Positions 35,716-43,865 of a stretch of DNA of 54,411 nt are shown here, piece after piece. The notes below the pieces were generated by a model, which saw only the letters and a list, made by a program, of their open reading frames with translations, had not been told where the DNA came from and searched no databases. Numbering within the stretch: position 1 is the first letter of the stretch; each line of letters opens with the position of its first letter. The position numbers were made by a program, and so were the translations under genes. The stretch comes from an uncultured Alphaproteobacteria bacterium (GTDB lineage Bacteria > Pseudomonadota > Alphaproteobacteria > RF32 > CAG-239): contig CANPYJ010000005.1 in assembly GCA_947588275.1 (NCBI GenBank), positions 1 to 54,411 on the forward strand, read 5' to 3'.

Positions 35716-35757
35716 TGGCACGCGGTTTGCATCTTGTTGCGCAAGGGGATGCGCAAC
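35716..35757 (+). promoter_or_regulatory. Sigma-54 promoter and palindrome of the flgBC-fliE operon
   Basis: TGGCAC-N5-TTGCA (35716-35731) is a perfect -24/-12 sigma-54 promoter. Transcription would start near 35743. An 8-bp inverted repeat, GTTGCGCA-N6-TGCGCAAC (35736-35757), covers that point. Sigma-54 control of middle or late flagellar operons is known in alphaproteobacteria such as Caulobacter; the palindrome may bind a regulator or form a 5' stem. Confidence 0.75.
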
Positions 35758-35776
35758 CTTTGATTGGGGAAGTTTG

Positions 35777-36181
35777 ATGGATCTGAAGAATTTGACTGTT
35801 TTTAATATGATTGACCGCAATATCGAGTATTTGGCGGCCAAACAGCAGGTTATTGCCGGCAATATCGCCAATGCCACTACTCCGGGGTATCTGCCTAAAG
35901 AAATCGAAAAGCCTGCGTTTGAGCAAGAAGTCGGCATCGCCGGTATGACGCTTGCGCGCACCAATGCCAAACATCTGTCCGGTGTCGCCAAAGACAAAAA
36001 CGCTTATCACGTCTATACGCCCAAGCCAACGCAAGCCCTGACAATTGACGGCAACGGCGTTATCTTGGAGCAGCAGATGAACGAGGCCAGCAAAACCAGC
36101 AGCGAATATCGCCGAATGATTAGTATCTATAACAAATATAAGTCGCTGCTCAGGACAGCCACAACCAAAATCAACAGTTAA
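35777..36181 (+). CDS. flgB: Flagellar proximal rod protein FlgB
   Basis: FlgB builds the proximal rod of the flagellar basal body in the periplasm, exported by the flagellar type III apparatus. The N-terminal rod signature QQVIAGNIANATTPGY (about residues 23-38) and the C-terminal helix region, MISIYNKYKSLLRTA, fit the family, and length (134) is normal. The ATG at 35777 follows GGGGAAG; the track uses a TTG one codon earlier. It is the first gene of flgB-flgC-fliE. Confidence 0.93.
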   Translation: MDLKNLTVFNMIDRNIEYLAAKQQVIAGNIANATTPGYLPKEIEKPAFEQEVGIAGMTLARTNAKHLSGVAKDKNAYHVYTPKPTQALTIDGNGVILEQQMNEASKTSSEYRRMISIYNKYKSLLRTATTKINS

Positions 36182-36194
36182 ACGGGGAAAATGA

Positions 36195-36608
36195 ATGGCA
36201 GGAAATTTGACAGTCAGTGCTGATGTGGCCGCCGCCGGTATGCAGGTTCAGGCGCAACGGCTCAAGGTGATTGCGCAAAATATGGCTAATGCCGATTCCG
36301 TTTCAACAGAGCCGGGCGGCGAGCCTTATCGCCGGCAGGTGGTGAGTTTTGAAAATTATGTTGACAAAGAAACCGGCGCCGAGACCGTGCGCGTGGATAA
36401 AATTGTGCGAGACAATTCGCCGTTTGAAAAAAAATATGCTCCCAATCATCCCGGCGCCGACGCACAGGGCTATGTGTTGATGCCTAACGTGAATCCGCTG
36501 GTCGAAATGATGGACATGAAAGAGGCTCAGCGCGCGTATGACGCCAATTTGAGCATGCTCCGCACGGCGCGTGAAATGAATAATAATCTGCTTGACGTTT
36601 TGGAATAG
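36195..36608 (+). CDS. flgC: Flagellar proximal rod protein FlgC
   Basis: FlgC forms the rod with FlgB. It shows the rod motif IAQNMANADSVST (about 25-37) and the typical ending with VNPLVEMMDMKEAQRAYDANL. The length of 137 is normal. GGGGAAA lies ahead of the ATG, and it begins 13 bp after flgB. Confidence 0.95.
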   Translation: MAGNLTVSADVAAAGMQVQAQRLKVIAQNMANADSVSTEPGGEPYRRQVVSFENYVDKETGAETVRVDKIVRDNSPFEKKYAPNHPGADAQGYVLMPNVNPLVEMMDMKEAQRAYDANLSMLRTAREMNNNLLDVLE

Positions 36609-36623
36609 AAAGGAAGTTAACCG

Positions 36624-36944
36624 ATGAACAGTATCTCTAACGCCCTAAATGCTTATCAGCAGGCGCTGACCAGAATTCAGGCGCAGGAACATAAGATTAG
36701 CGCCGAGGCCGCCGCGGTCGAGCCCAAGGCCGATTTTGGCGAAATGGTGCGTGGCGCCGTCGGGGAAGCGGCCGATTTGAACAAACAGGCCGAAAATGCG
36801 GTGATAAACGGTATTCAGGGCAAGGCCGACATTCAGGACGTGGTGCTGGCCGTCTCTAACGCCGAGATGGCATTGGAAACGGTGGTCGCCGTGCGCGATA
36901 CGGCCATCCGCGCTTACAACACCATTATGCAAATGCCGATTTAG
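36624..36944 (+). CDS. fliE: Flagellar hook-basal body protein FliE
   Basis: FliE links the MS ring to the rod. The 106-residue protein is helical, with the conserved C-terminal DIQDVVLAVSNAEMALETVVAVRD region. The ATG follows AAAGGAAG, 15 bp after flgC. The operon ends with a hairpin. Confidence 0.93.
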   Translation: MNSISNALNAYQQALTRIQAQEHKISAEAAAVEPKADFGEMVRGAVGEAADLNKQAENAVINGIQGKADIQDVVLAVSNAEMALETVVAVRDTAIRAYNTIMQMPI

Positions 36945-36965
36945 CCTGATTTAAACCCATGAATC

Positions 36966-36998
36966 CCAAAGCCCTCCTGCAACGGATGGCTTTGGTTG
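36966..36998 (+). terminator. Terminator of flgB-flgC-fliE
   Basis: CCAAAGCC and GGCTTTGG pair around an inner TCC/GGA stem and are followed by a weak T-rich TTGTT. It lies between fliE and the convergent rsmB. Confidence 0.6.
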
Positions 36999-38213
36999 TT
37001 ATGAGAATTTTTCTAAAACGGCAATAAAGAATCCGTCGGTATCAGAGACAAGCGGCGATAAACGCAGCATTTGCGGATCGGCGCAGGGGTAAGGAGCGGC
37101 AATTTTTTGCGTCCACAGTTCCCGCAAATCGAGCAGCCGAAAGTTCGGCGCGCGTCTCAAAAAAGCATTGATGTTGTCTTCATTTTCACATTTGAGAATC
37201 GAGCAGGTAATGTAGACAATGCGGCCTCCGGTTTTGGTTTTGGCCGCGGCTGTGTCCAAAAGAGCACTTTGCGTGCGCACAAGGTTGTCAAGACGTTGCG
37301 GAGTGAGGCGAAACTTGGCATCGGGAGCACGGCGCCAGGTGCCGGTGCCGGAGCAGGGAGCGTCTAAGATAAATCGATCAAAGCCGGTGTCGCTGTCGGC
37401 CACAATGTCCGTCAGCTCAATGTTTTTGACTCCAAGACGGGCCATCCGCGGTTTGATGGCTTCCAGACGGCGGAAATTGACATCGTGCGCCAAAATGTGT
37501 CCCTGATTGTGCAAAATGTCAGACAGGGCCAGACTCTTGCCGCCGGCGCCGCAGCAATAATCGATAATCTTGTGGTTCGGGCGCACGTCGGCCAAAACAG
37601 CCGCCAGCTGAGAGGCTTCGTCCTGAACTTCAAACCAGCCCTCGCGATAGGCAGCGCAATTGCCGAGTACAAGACGGGAAGGACAACGAAAACCGCAAGG
37701 CGCATACGGCGTCGGGGCGGCGTCAATCCCTTCGGCAGACAATCTTTGAATCACCTCTTCACGAGCATGTCCGTGGGCGCGGAAATCTGCCTCGGCCGGA
37801 CGATTGAGCGCCTTGCAAAATTCCATGTCGTTGATTTGCGCATAAATCCACTCCGGACATTCCGCTTCTGCCCATTGAGGATACGGTTCATCTTTGTCTT
37901 TCCTCAGGGCGGCTTGTTCTTCCGCGGTGAGCGGCGCCAAAGTATAAGGCGAACCGTCAAAGACTTCGTCCAGACGCTCTCTTAAATACCACAAAAGCAG
38001 ACGGCGCGGGTTTTTGCTGCCGGCATCAAATTCCAACTTGAGGCGATTGCGTATTATCTGCCACGTGAGATCAGTGATAAACCGGCGGTCTTTGGCGCCG
38101 ATGTATTTGCGGTTGCGCAGATAAGCGCCGATGATGCCGTCGGCCGGAATTTCGTCTTTGAAGATTTCTTCCAGCAGCTCCAATACTGCCGAAAAACGCG
38201 CGCCGCTCTGCAT
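36999..38213 (-). CDS. rsmB: 16S rRNA m5C methyltransferase RsmB/NOP family
   Basis: The 404-residue enzyme methylates a cytosine of 16S rRNA. The SAM-binding region (IIDYCCGAGGKSLALSD) and both family cysteines, in DAPCSGTGTW and ITCSILKCENEDN, are visible. The N-terminal part resembles a shortened NusB-like domain. The ATG at 38213 overlaps the rlmE stop (TAATG) with AAGGA upstream, so I reject the longer track start. It is the last gene of ppx-ppx-rlmE-rsmB. Exact target base is taken from the family. Confidence 0.85.
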   Translation of the reverse strand: MQSGARFSAVLELLEEIFKDEIPADGIIGAYLRNRKYIGAKDRRFITDLTWQIIRNRLKLEFDAGSKNPRRLLLWYLRERLDEVFDGSPYTLAPLTAEEQAALRKDKDEPYPQWAEAECPEWIYAQINDMEFCKALNRPAEADFRAHGHAREEVIQRLSAEGIDAAPTPYAPCGFRCPSRLVLGNCAAYREGWFEVQDEASQLAAVLADVRPNHKIIDYCCGAGGKSLALSDILHNQGHILAHDVNFRRLEAIKPRMARLGVKNIELTDIVADSDTGFDRFILDAPCSGTGTWRRAPDAKFRLTPQRLDNLVRTQSALLDTAAAKTKTGGRIVYITCSILKCENEDNINAFLRRAPNFRLLDLRELWTQKIAAPYPCADPQMLRLSPLVSDTDGFFIAVLEKFS

Positions 38214-38911
38214 TATCCGAGTTCCTTTTTGAAACCGCGGCAAACCAGATAAATCTCCGGTGACGAGGTGCGGCTGGAATCGGGTTTGAAATGTTCTACC
38301 TGTTTGAAATTGCGTTTGGCATCCGCCAGCAGACTGCTCTCGGCACCGCCTTGAAAAACTTTGGCAATAAAAATGCCGTCGGGGGCCAAGACTTCTTTGG
38401 CAAAGTCATAGGCCGCCTCGACTAACCCGATGGTGCGCAGGTGGTCTGTCTGCCGGTGGCCGGTGGTGTTGGCGGCCATATCGCTCATGACGATGTCAGC
38501 TTCGCCGCTCAAAAGCCGCTTTAGGGTTTCCGGCGCTTCGGGCAGGGTGAAATCCTGACAAATCAGGATGGCGCCTTCAATCGGTTTGGTCTCTAAAATG
38601 TCAATGCCAATCACGCGGCCGCTGCCTTTGTTGCGGCAGACGGCAATCTGCGTCCAGCCGCCGGGGGCACAGCCAAGGTCAACAATGGTTTTGCCTTTGC
38701 CCAAGAATTTGTATTTTTCATCCAGTTGAATCAGCTTGAAAGCGGCACGTGAACGATAGCCCAGCCGTTTGGCTTCGGCTACGTAGGGGTCATTGAGTTG
38801 TCGCTCCAGCCATTGGTTGGACGATTTTTTGCGGTATTTTGAAGTTTTGACGCGCACCGTCAGTTGGTGGCGGCCGGTAATGCTTCGGGCAGATTGAGTC
38901 AGTTTTTTCAT
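38213..38911 (-). CDS. rlmE: 23S rRNA 2'-O-methyltransferase RlmE (FtsJ)
   Basis: RlmE methylates U2552 of 23S rRNA and aids large-subunit assembly. The family core is visible: SRAAFKLIQLDEKYKF, the SAM motif VDLGCAPGGWTQ and catalytic VMSDMAANTTG, with the Lys-Glu residues of IAKVFQGG and later segments. The 232-residue length and a basic N-terminal extension fit. It overlaps the upstream ppx by four bases (ATGA). Confidence 0.95.
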   Translation of the reverse strand: MKKLTQSARSITGRHQLTVRVKTSKYRKKSSNQWLERQLNDPYVAEAKRLGYRSRAAFKLIQLDEKYKFLGKGKTIVDLGCAPGGWTQIAVCRNKGSGRVIGIDILETKPIEGAILICQDFTLPEAPETLKRLLSGEADIVMSDMAANTTGHRQTDHLRTIGLVEAAYDFAKEVLAPDGIFIAKVFQGGAESSLLADAKRNFKQVEHFKPDSSRTSSPEIYLVCRGFKKELG

Positions 38912-39852
38912 GCCGCTTTGTCTTTTTCTATCAGTTCGGCGACAATGCCGTCTTTGGCACTTTTAAGAGAGGCCAGTATTTTGTCGGCGCCCAAGCGTTC
39001 ATAAATTGTCTGAAAAATAACGCAGGCGGCAATAAATATATAGGAGCGCTTATCGCCGATATATGAGTTGTCGGCCATTTCGGCGCGCGTGGAGTGAAAA
39101 ATTGAATCAATGGCTGCATCCATCTCGGCTTTGGTCATAGTCATTCCGTCAGCACGGTCGCGATCGTAGGTCTCAAAATTGTTGATTATGGAAACCAAAC
39201 GCAGCGGAGTGCTGGAAGTGGCAACAAAACAAACGTCATCGCGGTAGGTGTCAAGATAAGACTTCTTGACAAAGCTTTCGGTGCGGGCTCCGATATCCTG
39301 CCGCAAACGAGCGGCATTATCCGCATTATACTCCACCAAATTGAAAGCTTCCGAGGCATTGCGCGCTCCCCAAGGGATGGATATGGTGTGCAAAATGTGC
39401 GGATTGGCGGTGTTGGTGGCCAGAGTTATTTCAGTGGAGCCGCCGCCCAAGTCATAAACCACCACATACTTGGTTTGGCCGCAGACATGAGACAAAGCGC
39501 CTTTGAGATTGAGACGGGCTTCTTCAAAGCCGTCAATAACTTCTATTTTGATGCGGGATTCATTCCAGACTCTTTTTATGAACTCCTCGCTGTTGCCGGC
39601 CATTCGGCAGGCCGCGGTGGCTATGGCACGGGTTTTGACCACATTGTATTTGTCAATCAGCTGCCGAAAATTGAAAAAGCATTCGATGCCGCGTTCCATG
39701 GCCTGTGGCGTGAACAATCCGGACTTGTACAATTCTTCGCCCAAACGGGTAGAAACGGTTTCTTTGCACAGTTCCTTGCCGGTCGCGTCACATATCAGCA
39801 AACGGCATGAATTTGTTCCGAGGTCGATGGCGGCATAGCATTTTTCAGTCAT
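38908..39852 (-). CDS. Ppx/GppA phosphatase, second tandem copy
   Basis: The 314-residue protein belongs to the ASKHA-fold exopolyphosphatase/guanosine pentaphosphatase family. Visible motifs are AAIDLGTNSCRLLI, the TAACR segment, VIDGFEEARLNL and the second phosphate-binding motif YDLGGGSTEI. It could degrade polyphosphate or pppGpp. The ATG at 39852 has GGGAG upstream. It overlaps the first copy by eight bases and rlmE by four, so the four genes are translationally coupled. The two copies share about the same motifs but differ clearly between them. Confidence 0.88.
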   Translation of the reverse strand: MTEKCYAAIDLGTNSCRLLICDATGKELCKETVSTRLGEELYKSGLFTPQAMERGIECFFNFRQLIDKYNVVKTRAIATAACRMAGNSEEFIKRVWNESRIKIEVIDGFEEARLNLKGALSHVCGQTKYVVVYDLGGGSTEITLATNTANPHILHTISIPWGARNASEAFNLVEYNADNAARLRQDIGARTESFVKKSYLDTYRDDVCFVATSSTPLRLVSIINNFETYDRDRADGMTMTKAEMDAAIDSIFHSTRAEMADNSYIGDKRSYIFIAACVIFQTIYERLGADKILASLKSAKDGIVAELIEKDKAA

Positions 39853-40969
39853 TGGCGGCTCCCGATAAAGATTGGTTGGAATTACTGCCACGATTGCGGG
39901 CATAGAAATAATGCGGACGGCGGCGCTTGCGGCCGTGACTGCGAAAATGTTTGGCAGAATGCATCATGTCCAACAAAATGCCTTCGCGAATACCACGGTC
40001 GGCAACCGTAATTTCGCTAATCGGCCAAAATGACGCCAAAGCCTCTATAATGGCACAGCCGGCCATGGTCAAATCGGCCTTGGAAGCGCCGATGCAGGGG
40101 TGCTTTTTGCGCCCTTCGTCACCAATGCGCTTAATTTTGCTGATTGTGCGCTCCAAATCCTGCTTGCTCATAGCCAGACCGTCTACGGCCGAGCGGTTGT
40201 ATCGCGGCAGATTGAGGTGTATGGCGCCGAGTACGGTGACGGTTCCGGACGTTCCGATAATCTGAATTTCCTGTTTGGCGATGGCTTCGCGGATATGATG
40301 CTTTTCTTCAAATTCAGCCAATATTTTGTGCGTACGTTCAATAATGGTGTCATAAGCCAAATCAGTCATCTCGCGCGAGGGAAAGGCTTCGGAAATCGTA
40401 ACTACGCCATAAGGCAGCGAAACATAGCCTTCAATAAACGTGTTGCCGCGGTTGGTGGTGCGCGCCAAAGAAATTTCGGTGGAGCCACCGCCGATGTCAA
40501 AGATGAGGGCCCGACGGATATTGCGTGCCAAAAGCGGAATGCAGCCGACTACCGCCAGACGGGATTCTTCTTGCGAAGAAATGGTTTCAATCGACAGCCC
40601 TGTTTCTTTTTTTACCTGTTCCAAAAACTGCCGGCAGTTTACGGCGCGACGGCAGGCGGCCGTAGCCACAAAGCGCGAACGGTATATTGGCGCATATTCG
40701 GCCAAGATGCCGGAACAAACTTTGAGCGCCGCTATGGTGCGCTTGATGGCGGGTTTGGTGAGTTCGTTATTGTTGATGATGCCCTCGCCAAGGCGGGTGA
40801 TTTTGGAAAAGGTCTCGACAATCCGAAACGATGACGGCGTCGGCGTGGCGATGACCAGACGGCAAGAGTTGGTTCCCAGGTCTATAGCCGCATAATTAGC
40901 TCGCGCAGTATCATCTTCTGCGTGTTTAAACGGCAGTTTAACCGGCATTTTTTGCGGCCACTTTGACAT
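39845..40969 (-). CDS. Ppx/GppA phosphatase, first tandem copy
   Basis: This 374-residue paralogue has AAIDLGTNSCRLVIATP, TAACRRA, ISSQEESRLAV and IFDIGGGSTEISLA, the nucleotide/phosphate-binding elements of the family. Compared with its neighbour it has an N-terminal extension (~30 residues) and a longer, basic C-terminus (RSHGRKRRRPHY). It starts the ppx-ppx-rlmE-rsmB operon. The track start is a TTG; the ATG at 40969 is preferred, though its ribosome site is poor. A TATAAT lies about 50 bp upstream. Polyphosphate or ppGpp turnover is inferred from family. Confidence 0.87.
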   Translation of the reverse strand: MSKWPQKMPVKLPFKHAEDDTARANYAAIDLGTNSCRLVIATPTPSSFRIVETFSKITRLGEGIINNNELTKPAIKRTIAALKVCSGILAEYAPIYRSRFVATAACRRAVNCRQFLEQVKKETGLSIETISSQEESRLAVVGCIPLLARNIRRALIFDIGGGSTEISLARTTNRGNTFIEGYVSLPYGVVTISEAFPSREMTDLAYDTIIERTHKILAEFEEKHHIREAIAKQEIQIIGTSGTVTVLGAIHLNLPRYNRSAVDGLAMSKQDLERTISKIKRIGDEGRKKHPCIGASKADLTMAGCAIIEALASFWPISEITVADRGIREGILLDMMHSAKHFRSHGRKRRRPHYFYARNRGSNSNQSLSGAAND

Positions 40970-41062
40970 TCTCAGCAATTCAATTCTTCAGTAATTTTCT
41001 TAAACTTATACATTATATAACTCAGATTTGCATTCGGTACAATCTTTTTTTGCATCGGACAA

Positions 41063-41092
41063 AGAAAAAACCGGAAATCGCTTTCCGGTTTT
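41063..41092 (-). terminator. Terminator of pta-ackA
   Basis: On the minus strand AACCGGAAA-GCGA-TTTCCGGTT is followed by TTTT, about 20 bp after the ackA stop codon. Confidence 0.85.
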
Positions 41093-41111
41093 AGGTTCTT
41101 TAAAGCAAAAA

Positions 41112-42290
41112 TTACTTGCTTAAACGCACGGTGTCTTGCGCGATGACCAACTCTTCGTCGGTCGGAATCACGAAAGCGCGGACTTTGGAACCGAGTTTGG
41201 TGATTTCAACCGCGGCACCGCGTTTGGCATTGGCCTCTTCGTCAAGTTCCAGACCGAGCCAACGCAGGCGATCCAATACCATTTTGCGGATAATCGGTGA
41301 GTTTTCGCCGATGCCGGCCGTGAAGACAATGGCATCAACGCCACCCAGCACCGCAATATAGCTGCCGATAAACTTGACCAAAGTGTACGCATATGTTTGC
41401 AAAGCTTCAATCGCGCGTTGGTCGCCGGCCAAATATTGTGCCTCGACGTCACGCATGTCGCTGTAGCCCGAAAGCCCGAGCATGCCGCTTTGCTTGTTGA
41501 GCAGAGTGTTGACCTCGTCAACCGTTTTGTTCTGATATTTCATGATGTGTAGCGGAATATAGGGGTCAATGTCGCCGCAACGGGTTCCCATGATGACGCC
41601 GGCCAAAGGCGTGAAGCCCATGGAGGTATCTTTGCATTGGCCGTTTTCGACGGCTGAAATAGAAGCCCCGTTGCCTAAGTGACAGGTAATAATTTTGCCT
41701 TGTTTGCCGATGAGCTTGGCGCATTCTTTGGCAACATACCAGTGTGAGGTGCCGTGCATGCCGTAGCGGCGGATTTGGTGCTTGGTATATTGTTCAAGCG
41801 GCAGGCCGTAGAGAAAAGCTTCTTTGGGCATGGTTTGATGAAAAGCCGTGTCGAAGGCCGCCACCTGCGGAACGTTCGGCAAAGCCTTTTGTACTGCGCG
41901 CAGACCCAAAACGGCTGCCGGATTGTGCAAAGGCGCCAGCTGTGACATCTCGTCAATTTCTTCAATGACTTTTTCGCTTACCAATACCGATGACTTGAAC
42001 TTTTCTCCGCCGTGGACGACACGATGTCCTACCGCCGAAATTTCGTCAAGACTTTTGATGGCGCCGGCCAAAAGCAAGTTGAAGACTTCGCGCAAAGCCT
42101 CGTTGTGTGAGGGCAGGTCAATGTTGACGCTTTTTTTGTCGCCGTTCTGGTATTTGATGCTGACGACAGAGCCGCTGATGCCGATGCGTTCGGCCAGTCC
42201 TTTGGCCACAACTTTATAAGTTTCTCCCATAACGTCAAAAAGCTGATATTTGAGGGAAGACGAACCAGAGTTCAGTACAAGAATTTTCAT
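41112..42290 (-). CDS. ackA: Acetate kinase
   Basis: AckA turns acetyl phosphate and ADP into acetate and ATP. Family signatures are VLNSGSSSLKYQLF at the start, HRVVHGGEKF, FDTAFHQTMP and the GCRGDIDP-like TRCGDIDPYIP, plus VFTAGIGEN near the C-terminus. The length of 392 is normal. It follows pta by 13 bp, forming the usual acetate-producing operon, a mark of fermentative growth. GGACAG lies upstream of the ATG. Confidence 0.97.
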   Translation of the reverse strand: MKILVLNSGSSSLKYQLFDVMGETYKVVAKGLAERIGISGSVVSIKYQNGDKKSVNIDLPSHNEALREVFNLLLAGAIKSLDEISAVGHRVVHGGEKFKSSVLVSEKVIEEIDEMSQLAPLHNPAAVLGLRAVQKALPNVPQVAAFDTAFHQTMPKEAFLYGLPLEQYTKHQIRRYGMHGTSHWYVAKECAKLIGKQGKIITCHLGNGASISAVENGQCKDTSMGFTPLAGVIMGTRCGDIDPYIPLHIMKYQNKTVDEVNTLLNKQSGMLGLSGYSDMRDVEAQYLAGDQRAIEALQTYAYTLVKFIGSYIAVLGGVDAIVFTAGIGENSPIIRKMVLDRLRWLGLELDEEANAKRGAAVEITKLGSKVRAFVIPTDEELVIAQDTVRLSK

Positions 42291-42303
42291 GATTTAGCTG
42301 TCC

Positions 42304-43311
42304 TTAATTTTGAGTTTGTAAAACCGTAATGGCAATCAGTCCGACAATGTCTTCCGCCGAGCAGCCGCGCGAAAGGTCGTTGATCGGAGCGTTCAGACCT
42401 TGCAGCATGGGCCCGTACATCTCGGCGCCGCCCAATCGCTGCAGGAGCTTATAGCCGATGTTGCCGGCTTCAATGTTGGGAAAGACAAGAGTATTGGCCG
42501 AACCGGCAACCTTGGACGCCGGCGCTTTTTTGCGCGCCACCACCGAATCCAACGCGGCGTCGGCTTGCAGCTCGCCGTCAAGAGCAATCGGCAGATTAGC
42601 GTATTCTGGTGTTTTCAGGATTTCTTTGGCCAGACGAGTGGCTTCGCAGACTTTGTCCACGGCTTCGCCTTTGCCGGAGCCGTATGTCGAATAAGACAGC
42701 ATGGCAATTCTCGGTTTGTCGCCAAACTGGATGACGCTTTCGGCGCTGCTGACGGCAATGTCGGCCAGTTCTTTGGCCGAAGGGGCAATATTGATGGCGC
42801 AATCAGCCAGATAATAGGTTTGTCCGGCCATGGAACGCATGATGAACATTGACGAAACGACTCGTTCAGGATGCTTTGATTTGATAATTTGCAGAGCCGG
42901 ACGAACCGTGTCGGCAGTGGAGTGGTTGGCGCCCGAAACCATGCCGTCGGCATCGCCGGACTTTATCATCAGGGTGCCGAAATAGTTGGCATTGAGGGCG
43001 GTTTTGGCCGCTTCTTCTTCGGTCATGCCTTTTGCTTTGCGCAGGTTGTACAAAAGGTCGGTATAAGCCGAAAGCTTGGGCGATTTGGCAGGGTTAATCA
43101 AAACAATGCCGTCCATGCCCCAATTGTGAGAAGCAAAAGAGCTGCGAATTGAATTCTCATCGCCCAAAATGATGATTTTGGCGATATGCTGTTCTGCCGC
43201 AATGTGGGCGGCCTCAAGCACGCGCTCGTCTTCGCCTTCGGGCAAAACAATGGTTTTGCCGAGCTTTTGCGCTTTGGCAATAAGTTCTTGAATATACGGA
43301 CTGATTTTCAT
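42304..43311 (-). CDS. pta: Phosphate acetyltransferase
   Basis: Pta makes acetyl phosphate from acetyl-CoA. This is the short, single-domain form (335 residues) without the N-terminal DRTGG region. Signatures include TIVLPEGEDERVLEAA, KSGDADGMVSGANHSTADTVRPAL, and the C-terminal SANTLVFPNIEAGNIGYKLLQRLGGA. The ATG at 43311 has AAGGAAAG upstream; the longer track start lacks homology. First gene of pta-ackA. Confidence 0.96.
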   Translation of the reverse strand: MKISPYIQELIAKAQKLGKTIVLPEGEDERVLEAAHIAAEQHIAKIIILGDENSIRSSFASHNWGMDGIVLINPAKSPKLSAYTDLLYNLRKAKGMTEEEAAKTALNANYFGTLMIKSGDADGMVSGANHSTADTVRPALQIIKSKHPERVVSSMFIMRSMAGQTYYLADCAINIAPSAKELADIAVSSAESVIQFGDKPRIAMLSYSTYGSGKGEAVDKVCEATRLAKEILKTPEYANLPIALDGELQADAALDSVVARKKAPASKVAGSANTLVFPNIEAGNIGYKLLQRLGGAEMYGPMLQGLNAPINDLSRGCSAEDIVGLIAITVLQTQN

Positions 43312-43345
43312 AACTTTCCTTTCAAATGATTGGTTTTGATTAATC

Positions 43346-43372
43346 TTTATACCCTTTATATTCAAAAGTCAA
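43346..43372 (-). promoter_or_regulatory. Promoter of pta-ackA
   Basis: On the minus strand TTGACT and TATAAA stand 15 bp apart (16 if the -35 is read as TTTGAC), about 35 bp upstream of the pta ATG. Confidence 0.4.
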
Positions 43373-43448
43373 AATATCTTTTGATTATTTGCAGAAAGTA
43401 TTATATGTTGAATGTTATCCGTTAACCCTTATCCGAAGGAGGCCTGAA

Positions 43449-43865
43449 ATGGAGCGCACTTTGTCGATTATCAAACCGGATGCCGTCAATCGGCAGATTA
43501 CCGGAAAAATCAACGCAATGATTGAAGACGCGGGGTTGAAAATCGTGGCGCAAAAACTGATCAGGCTGACATCGGCGCAGGCAGAAGAGTTTTATGCCGA
43601 GCATAAAGACAAGCCCTTTTTCTCCGGATTGGTCGAGTTTATGTGTTCGGCACCGGTAGTCGTGCAGGTGCTGCAGGGCGAAAACGCGGTGGCGCGTTAT
43701 CACAAAATTATGGGCGCAATCAATCCGGATGTGGCTGAGGAAGGAACTATCCGCAAGACGTATGCGCTTTCCATCAATTGCAATTCCGTGCACGGATCTG
43801 ATTCGGTCGAAAGCGCCGCAAAGGAAATAAATTTCTTTTTCAGTAAATTGGATATCTGTGAGTAG
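43449..43865 (+). CDS. ndk: Nucleoside diphosphate kinase
   Basis: Ndk balances nucleoside triphosphates by phosphate transfer through a His. The 138-residue protein has [13 protein letters not shown] at the N-terminus and the catalytic His in NSVHGSDS (near residue 116). AAGGAGG precedes the ATG at 43449; the track start lies 20 codons upstream in the leader. The next gene follows immediately, so ndk heads a three-gene set with DUF2066 and AI-2E transporter genes. Confidence 0.96.
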   Translation: MERTLSIIKPDAVNRQITGKINAMIEDAGLKIVAQKLIRLTSAQAEEFYAEHKDKPFFSGLVEFMCSAPVVVQVLQGENAVARYHKIMGAINPDVAEEGTIRKTYALSINCNSVHGSDSVESAAKEINFFFSKLDICE

